A DNA stretch of 64,000 bases from Holothuria scabra (taxonomy: Eukaryota; Echinodermata; Holothuroidea; Aspidochirotida; Holothuriidae). Location of the stretch: NCBI GenBank assembly GCA_037179385.1, contig CM074179.1:74637719-74701718 (forward strand). Reading direction: 5' to 3'. A program made the translations under genes and the position numbers. Of the stretch, positions 11,801-20,800 are shown piece by piece. Within the stretch, counting starts at the first letter, position 1; each line of letters starts with the position of its first letter. The notes beneath the pieces are model-generated. The model was not told the origin of the DNA and did no database searches. It was given only the letters and a program-made list of their open reading frames with translations.

Positions 11801-14800
11801 GTTAAGGCACTTGTTGTGGAAAATAAATAAATTAATACACCCCTTTTTAGTTTTACAAAACCATTTGAGGGCATGTTTGGAAAAAAAACCCCAATGTGAC
11901 AGGACTCACAAGAGCCAATAATGAAATGTTGCATACCATGTAGTAGACTAATCAAAGGGGTGGCTCCCTTTCCCTTTCAAGACAAGTCTGATAAAAATGC
12001 AGTACTTAGGCCCCATGTTCATAGCCAAGAGGGACATCATTTATACTGTAATACAGGCAAATAATTTCCTTATCATCCATGCCCAAGATTACATATTAGT
12101 ACAGTTAAGTTTTGCAATTGACAGGGAGAGACAACTGTACTATTCAACCTCTTCCCAAGATGTTCACCTTAAGTCCTGTCCACACTATGCGACTCGATGT
12201 GAGGCAACTCATTGCAAAGAGATTGTTCAGATATGTTGCAAAGTGTGGAATGCTTTGCATCTACTTGCAAGCAGACACGCAACCCAGTTTCATGCGACTG
12301 AACATGTTCGATTGCATGAATATATGAAACGTGCAACTGACAACAATGACAGACTTCTGTAATGAAGCCCGGGAAGTTCAGTTCATTGAAATGCACAGAA
12401 TACATTCCACTAGTAAGTTGTCAGTCCCTCACCACGACAAGACATTCTTTTTGCAATAGGCTGTGTCTGTTAGTGTGGACGGGGCATTATACTGTATGTA
12501 CCTGCTCCATGCTTGCAGTATGCAGATTATCATGCAGGGTACCGTGGTAGTAGGCTTTTAAAGTCTTTGGTTTAATTCAGTCAGAGAGTCAGACAGTGGA
12601 TCTCCCTTAACTGTACAGTACAGTAGTTGGATGAACTATCACTTCTGACTTGATCGGGCACCCAGCTTTTGTTCGCATTGTTAGAAGTGACTATCATGTA
12701 AAGTTTGGTCATGAGGTCATAATGGTGTACAGAAGTTTACAGAAGTTTGTGCCAAAATGTGAAATTTAAAATCTTATGTAGTTATTTTGTTTCATTTTTT
12801 CTTCCTTTTTTTCTCAGGCTTAGTACACAAAACACAGATTTCTAAAATGAAGATTGATAACCCTTCTGATGTACTGTCAGTTGGTGACATGGTCTACTGT
12901 AAAGTTATATCACTTGGGGTGAGTACAAGCACTGTAGGGTTCCTATGACCTGGAAAAGTCGTGGAATTTTATTTTCATTTTCCAGGCCTGAAAAGTCATG
13001 GAATTTTGTAAAAATGGCAGAAGTCATAAAAAGTCAGGACATTCAGCCCAGATTGGTCTTTTTTTTACAAGTAAATAGATTTACTCATTTTACTGGTACG
13101 GATCACCACACATAAAATTTAATCAAATGTGGGATATAATTATTGTCATGATATGAAAATCATGAAAAAGTCATGGCAAAGTCATGAAATTTTATTTTTC
13201 TTACAGCATAGGAAACTTGGTAATTGTTTTGGAGTTTATACTGTCAAAGCTGTAATCTCCAGACAGTAGTAAAAAATAGTATATAAATAGCAAAAACTAA
13301 CCTGTGCAGTGCAGCTGTTCAAAAGGCATGGTCCCACTGCCTAAACAGGTCTCTTTGGTGGCAGAATACCTTTTCAGCTTTTCTCCAGCGATCACTATGA
13401 AGCTTTATGATTTCCAAGTTTCTACAATTTCTTCCAGCTGACCGTATGAGGGGTGTATTCACAAAGTGCCTGAACAGTAAAGGGGGGGGGGCATGGGACC
13501 TCAAATATTTATGTTTAAGTTCGTATAGGTTTACTGATAGGGCATGATGCAAGCATTCCAGGCTGCATTTAGTTTCTGTTTTACCCCTAAGAAGTTAAGT
13601 TCATACAGCGCCTTCATGGTGCTGGAACTGTTTGACCCAGAGGGCATAATTGGTCCCATGTGCACATGCTATACTGGAGGTCTTGTTCCTGTGGTAGACA
13701 AAATTGTGAAGACCTGTGATTGAAATATGAACAAGTTTCTCTTCCAGTTGCAGGCATTCTATGGGCTTTTGAGCACCCAGAGATTTTGCCACCCCAAATG
13801 GTTGCTCTATGAGTCCCTATGATTAACCAAAAGAATTCCTGTACACTTGGTGTGGGGAGCCTGATAGCTCCTGGTACAGTAGCTTAGCTTTACCTGTAGC
13901 ATCATATCTCCACACTGTGGCTTGGTTTGCATACTGGTCTGTTATCACCAGAACCATTATTTTACTGTAAATTTCTTCAAACTTTTGTACTTTTTCTGTT
14001 TTTCTTCATTATATGAAGATTTTTTTTAACTTCTTCTTTCCTCTCTTTGCTTCAGGAGGAAGGAGAGGATAAAATATCCCTGTCCATGAAGGTTGTGAAT
14101 CAGGACAGTGGGAAAGACCTTGATGAAAATCTAATTATTACCAAGTAAGTAGATTCAAATTGTTCCTAGGAGTTTCCTTCTTTTAAAGTGTACCTCAACT
14201 TAAAGAGTTCAGAAATATATATTGAAGAGCATGAAAAGTAAACTCTAACACTTACATTCCCATTTTCATTGTGACATTCCTGAGCTAAGATATAAAATGT
14301 TGAAGTTTATTCACTCAACTTAAAATGGTACATTGTGCAATAATTTGTGATGTCATTGTTGTACTACTCAAATAACAATCTTTGTATTTCTTTGCTTTTC
14401 TATAATTTAATGCACCTTGTACCAAGGTGTGATATCATTCCGACTCTTATGGGGTGATGTAATTTCTTAAGCCCTCTTTGTGCACCATGCTATGCAAGCA
14501 CACCGGAAGTATTCAAGGTCATGAAAATATTTTTAATTTTAAAAGGACCCAAAGCAGGTAATGTGAAATGTATGACAAGAAAATCACAAATACTGAGCAA
14601 TTGACAAATTTGTTTTAAACTTTTACCGTTGTTTGGGTCCTTTTGGGCCCATACGGAGAGCACGGCTGTCACCCAACTTTACTGTTTCACGCGGAGCTCG
14701 AAACTCAAGTAGCTACCAGGAAATTCGGCCACAACAATGAGAGAGACAAAAGTTTAAGGTCACGGGGTCAATAGTCTATGGAAGCTGATGCGGGACATGC

Positions 14801-17800
14801 TACGTCCACTTTTCCGCGCGCCCCTGAGGCTCGCAAATGTGCCCCGATGGGAGCACAACAGTAAAGGGTTAAGTGAATAAACTTCAACCTTTTACATCTC
14901 AGCTCAGGAATGACCTATGAACATGGTAGTTGGACTCATAGAATTCATTCTTCTAGCTCTTTAATATATATTGTTGAATTTTTTTGACTTGAGACACACT
15001 TTAAGAAACTGTGTTCCTTCCACAACCCTGTCACCACACTTATTGCCCCAAAAGGAAGATGACCCTGCACAAGTATCCATTACGAAATGCAGATGGAAGT
15101 CACCCAAGCCTAAACAAAGGTAAGTAAATAAAGTGTCCTGCTAAATAAGGCAAACAATCTTCCTGCTTGCTTATGGGAGAAAGCAGATGGTTACAGGGGA
15201 CTCTTTTAAATTAATCACTCTTTGTAAACTTCAAAGGACTTGTCCATGGAATGTCAATGTTTTAATATTGTGTGCAGAGCCAATTTTACTGACCAGTACA
15301 TGTTTACTTGTCCAGGTTGCAATGGGCATTTGTGTTTTCATTATTTAGAATAACCGTCCTGCAATATGTATACAAAGCTAATGTTTGTTCATTATTATCA
15401 GGAGTCAAGTTCCTTTTGTACAGTCATTACAGTATTATGTCTTAATTTTATGCAGCATTGTTCTCACAGACTTGATTTTTAGATTGATATGATTTGGTTT
15501 TCTCTTGGCCCCAGAAGGTGTCTGTAACCTCTCAATTCCATATGAACAACCAAAAGTTAAAAGTCAGTTATCCAATGAACAAGAGTTAGTGAACTGGTTG
15601 CCTGAAGTACAAAAGTCAGTTGTCCAATGAACAACAAGAATTAGTGAACTGGTTGCCTGAAGTACAAAAGTCAGTTGTCCAATGGACAACAAGAATTCGT
15701 GAACTGGTTGCCTGAAGTACATGAATTTTTTCAAAATCAGCCTAGGACTCATATGACTCATACAGTGTTTCACTGTAACTTTATTGTTTTGCCTTCTGTG
15801 CAAACACACTGGACTCCATTGGTGTAACCCTCCTGCCAATAAGCCAGCTCAGAGTTACCATTTTGTTCTAAAAGTCAAACGTTACAGTAGAAGGAGTATA
15901 CATTCTTCCAATAAAGCCAGTGCTGGCACTGTATAACAATGCTGAGTGTACAATGCACAGACCTTAGCGTGTGTGCTAGGTTGCAGGAGTATAGAACCCA
16001 ACCATAGTACATTTCCTTCGTTTTATCACAACAGTAAGTGAACAAGATAATATAAGCACATAAGAAGAAGTTAGTAAAGACAATAGTTGTGAATGGAAGT
16101 ACTCTTAAAACCCTTCTGGGCTTGAGAAACAAAAGTACTCCCAAAGAGAGGGGACACAAAATAAACAGAAGATAAACGTAAATCCCCCCCTGTACCCCCT
16201 CCCTCTTCACTTCCTACCCACCAACCTACTGTACCCGAGGAACATTAATAGGTACTGACAAAATATTTTGATAACCCTTTCCTCAAAGACACGACAGGCT
16301 AAGCTGATAATTCTGAGGAAGTGTGTTCCAGGCGATAATAGATCTGTATTTAAGACTTTTCTTGCATACCTCTCTATCAACAAATAGGGTGTGAAGCTGG
16401 TCAGCTTGTCTAGTAACAATTTTTTGTTATGTATGGAAAGTAGAAATAAACATGAATCTGGACTTGAACTAGTCTGGTATAATGAATAAATTTGTTCAAG
16501 GTATAAAAAAAAGAAAAAGAACTAGGAAGCAGGTTGTTCAGACAGCGATAGGTAAACGTTACTAGACTCATGTTGACTAGCTCATCAAGTTTAAGGAAGT
16601 TCAACAAAGCAATCATACGACTTGTCTCATCACGTGGAGCAGACCAGAGCCTGCAATGTGTCTGACAGCCCTTTTCTGAAGAATAAATAATTTATGTAGG
16701 ATAGACTTGGTGGTACCAGAACCATATACTACAACAGTAAGCGAGATGGGGTAAAATAAGACTTAAGTAAATCAAACTCAGGGTTCTGTGAGGTAAAGTA
16801 AATTTCGATTTTGATAAGATGCCTACACCTCTTGAAATTTGACCTGAGACGTACTTTACATGATCTTTCCATGAGAGCTTATCAATGTGTACGCCTAAGA
16901 ATTTTGTGGAGTGAACTTTCAGAAGGGGCTTATTATTCATACTAATATTAATCCTGCAATTATTTCTACAGCACCTCTGCTAAACACCATATAGTTTGTA
17001 TCAACGTTCATTTATAATTTATTCGATACAAACCACTTGTAAAACTTGTTGAGTTCATCATTTACAATTTTGTCTAAGTTGATATTATGCTGTCTGTGAA
17101 GAAGATATTGGTGTCGTCTGCAAAAAGTACTAACGAGCAAGACTTAGAGACATTGCAAATATATATACATATACAGTAAAAACACTGAAATGGCTTAAAC
17201 ACTAAGCTGTGAGAGTTGATTTACTATCAGCAAGGAGGTTCCACCTTGCTTCTAGACATCTGCATTATTAATTCAGTGGTGGCCTAACTGTGAGAGCGAG
17301 AGGCCTAACTGTGGGAGGGGGAAGGGTGTGGACTTGGAGGGCTAAAGGTTTTTTAGCCCCCCAACTTTTGCAAATGTGGCCTAGAACAGTTGGTTAATGC
17401 TGTTTCCAGCCACCTGTGGGGTTCATGAAGTCAAAAAATTTCTTGAACCCCCATGTTAACTGAAGGTGGCCCTTTGCCCATCATCCAGCCCCCACTAATA
17501 TCTTTGCTGTTCCAAGGCTTCTTTATAAATTAGCAGCATGATATGCAAAGAGAGTGGTATCTCAATTGCTTGACTGAGGTTCAAGAAGAAGTGGTTTCTT
17601 TGACAAGCCATGTCAACTTGAAATGCCCCCCCCCCCCTCCCCTTCAGCACGCAGTCAATGGGTATTTTGGAGCTACTGTACAGTATTTGAGTCTAAGGTA
17701 AGGATTTCAGCAGTCTGTCAAATTACTTGTTCTTTTTGATAACAGATAAAAATGCTGCTTTACATACAAAAGTGAAAATGAAGAACTTGTTTGTAACTCT

Positions 17801-20800
17801 GTTGATATTATCATAAGTACAGTACCCTCTGAAGTAGGGTGTTGCTACCATTCTTCACAGTGAAAGTAAAACTTTTATCTAACTGCAGCAAGCTCTGTTA
17901 ACAGCACAAGAGAATGACAAAAGGTTTGTTGACATTTATCGTGGGAGACTGCTTGCAACTTCAAAAGTTGAGAGAAAGGAAAGTTTCAGTTTAAACTGGA
18001 GATAGATGAAATCTGTTCACCAAGAAAACATTTTAGATAGAAAGCAAAATTTTAAAGTTTTTAAAGGGTCATGGGAACATACAATTCCAAAATGTTATGT
18101 TCAAGGACTTTGAAAAATTTTAAGGACTGTTCAAACTTATACTTCCTTTATTCTGTGGTAATTGAAAGCAATACTGTGGTGGACAGTACTTCTTTAGTAC
18201 TTGTTTTCTTTTAAAATCTTTTGCCAAACGTGACATACACTCTTACTTTTTTCTGTTATCTTAATTTTACTCTGGATAGACAGGAAGAATTAAGAAGAAA
18301 GAAAGGCCTCCCTCCAGTGCAGGACAAAATTGAACTTGGAGCTGTGCTGAATACAATCTGCAAAAAGTGCAGTATGAAAGGTGTGTCCAATACTTCATGG
18401 TTGTAACCCTTTGTATATGCAAGTCCATGTGGGAAGAATTGACTTGAAACTATGCAATTAAAATATTGAAATTAAATGAGATAGGCCTATAAATTTAAAA
18501 GAGTGAAGGAATGGTACAGTTAATTCACATTGGTTACACCTGCAGATTATCATTTTCTTGTCAATATTGTGTAATTGTTTTTCCTGAATATCTGTTAACT
18601 CTGAACCACATAAAGCGATAAAAAAGTGCTCATTTCAGACAATTAATTACTCATCTTAAGTTTACAAGTAGTATGATTGGTAAACCCATTTCCTCAAAAC
18701 TGCACCAAAACTTTTGATGCAGACAAAAATTTCAAAGATGTAAGGCTTAAGGATATTTCCTAATTTTAGTAAATTGGAATTCTTGAACAAAATTTTAAGG
18801 ATATCCATTTTGGAGACAAAAAGTTTTCCCATGGTCACCTTGGTTAGATTGGCTAAAGGTGGGGGAGATTTGTACATTATTTCAAATCATTTACCTTGGA
18901 ATAAGTTACAACTGGAAGAAAGGCCGGCTCGACTTGAACCAGTGGGTTGAAAACTGGGCCGTAAAATTCTATCTCACTTTCTATTAAAAGAATAGTCCAA
19001 AGCCAGATTTATTTTTGATATATCAAAGGGGAACATAATTCTAAGCATCCTGGTAAAAGTTTTATTCATTTCCCATGTTCAGTTCTCGAGGTATGAGCTA
19101 TTGAATAGGGCAAATTTGCTACATAAAATGAACATGAAAAGCAGTAAAAGACCGATACTTATAGCACCATTTTACAGCTACTTCAGGCCTCTTCCTGATG
19201 TGAAGTTTTTTCAATGGGGAATCCTTCTTTTACACTCCTCGGCCAGACTGACAATCATGAACCAGTTAATTTCATAAAATTCTTCTTCAATTGTATCTAT
19301 GGAATCTTGAGTAGTTTTCTGTTGTTTTATCTCCTTGAGAGCATACCAGGCCCCATTGTGTAGTCAGAAAACACTGCAGTTTTTTGCATAATATGTGAAC
19401 TGTCAATATCAATATGTGACTAATTGTTTAGAATGATTAAAGTGATTCACAGGTTTCACCTGATTTGCAGAAGTCTACCTGGGTGTCATTTTGTCCAAAT
19501 TATTGCAATGGTATCTCTTGTTTGAGTTGTTACTTCAAAGCAGTATTACTCAATTTCCATGTGCCAGAACTACCTTACATTTACCACGCTGTTGTGTACA
19601 CTTTTTTCCATCTTTTTCATGATGTTGTCCTAGCTACCATTCTCATAGGACATATTGCCTCTTCATACTTTTACTGTAATTGTAAACAGTTTACAATCAA
19701 GTGGGCCTATCAGCATCTTGGTAAGGTAGATAAATATATTGTACATAATGTTCTGTCAGCTTGATTTGTTACAAACTGAGAGACAAAATGCAATGAAACT
19801 ACTTGTATTGATATTTAAATTTTCATATTTGATGCATACTAAAAGGCAATTAACAATGGTAAATTTTGCCCCTCCCCCACCTGTTTAAAGTAATCTCACA
19901 AATTGTAAGAGTCCTGCTGTTCTCGTCATTAGGTCACTGTGGTACAGTTTATCCTTGATGAGCTAAAACACTTGCAACCTGATTCTCCTTGTTGTATAAA
20001 TCTTCAATAGTGGTCTGGTCCCCTGCAGAGTTTCTTATTATGTGGGTCCTGCTCAGTGTACTGTAGAAAAGTATCATCTAGCTTATGTTAGCCTGTTGCA
20101 TATACATGCATACATCTGCCTTCTTTGGTCATGTGTTGACATTAGTGTGCTGACCATCTGAAAAGATCTATTGTGTTGATACAGGAAACAGTCTTGAGGC
20201 TTTTACTACCTTAGTCACTAAGGGCAGAGTCATTCATCTAACTGGCAGTTAATTCCAATACTGGCCACTTAAATAAATGAGTCTCTCTTAATGTGTCTAG
20301 TGACAGACAGATTTAGCTTGGGCTCTGTTTAATTATGCAAACAAGTTCAAATTAGAAACTGGACAGTACTGTACCTTTATAGGGAAAATTCATGGCATGC
20401 TAAGGTACGACGTAAGTGGACTCAAAGTATGAAATGATTTTTGCATTTAATAAATTGTCATTGTAATATGCTTTGGGGTCAGAGAGCTTTTTTGCTGTGT
20501 TTTTGTTGACATTAAAATGGAGTCAAACACACACATACATGCTGATGCATTGATTCCAGCTGATGGAAAGTAAAGATTCCAATTATTTTATTCTTTTTCA
20601 CAGGTCATCTAACACAAGACTGTTTCAAGCTTCCTGGGGACAAGTCATATGATTTGATACCAGATTTAGATTTAGAATCTTTGAATCAACCTCCTATTCA
20701 AAGAGAAAAGAAGAAAAAGGTTTGAAACTAAATTCTGAAAACTATTAATTGACATTTATTTTTTTTTTAAATTTACATTTATTCCTTTTCCTTTTATATT

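Larger units (their letters stand above)
7900..12640. repeat. TACAGTA/TACTGTA-rich intronic zone
   Basis: The words TACAGTA and TACTGTA, and the palindrome TACTGTACAGTA, recur dozens of times. They are densest at 8085-8165, 9290-9400, 10095-10180 and 12600-12625. They are much rarer in the second half of the window. No longer repeat unit explains them all. Confidence 0.55.

Noticed and set aside
15055..15119. Possible extra exon of the ZCCHC17-like gene with a strong donor (gtaagt)
   Set aside because: No acceptor nearby gives a length that keeps the reading frame into exon 5, and the family alignment is continuous without it.
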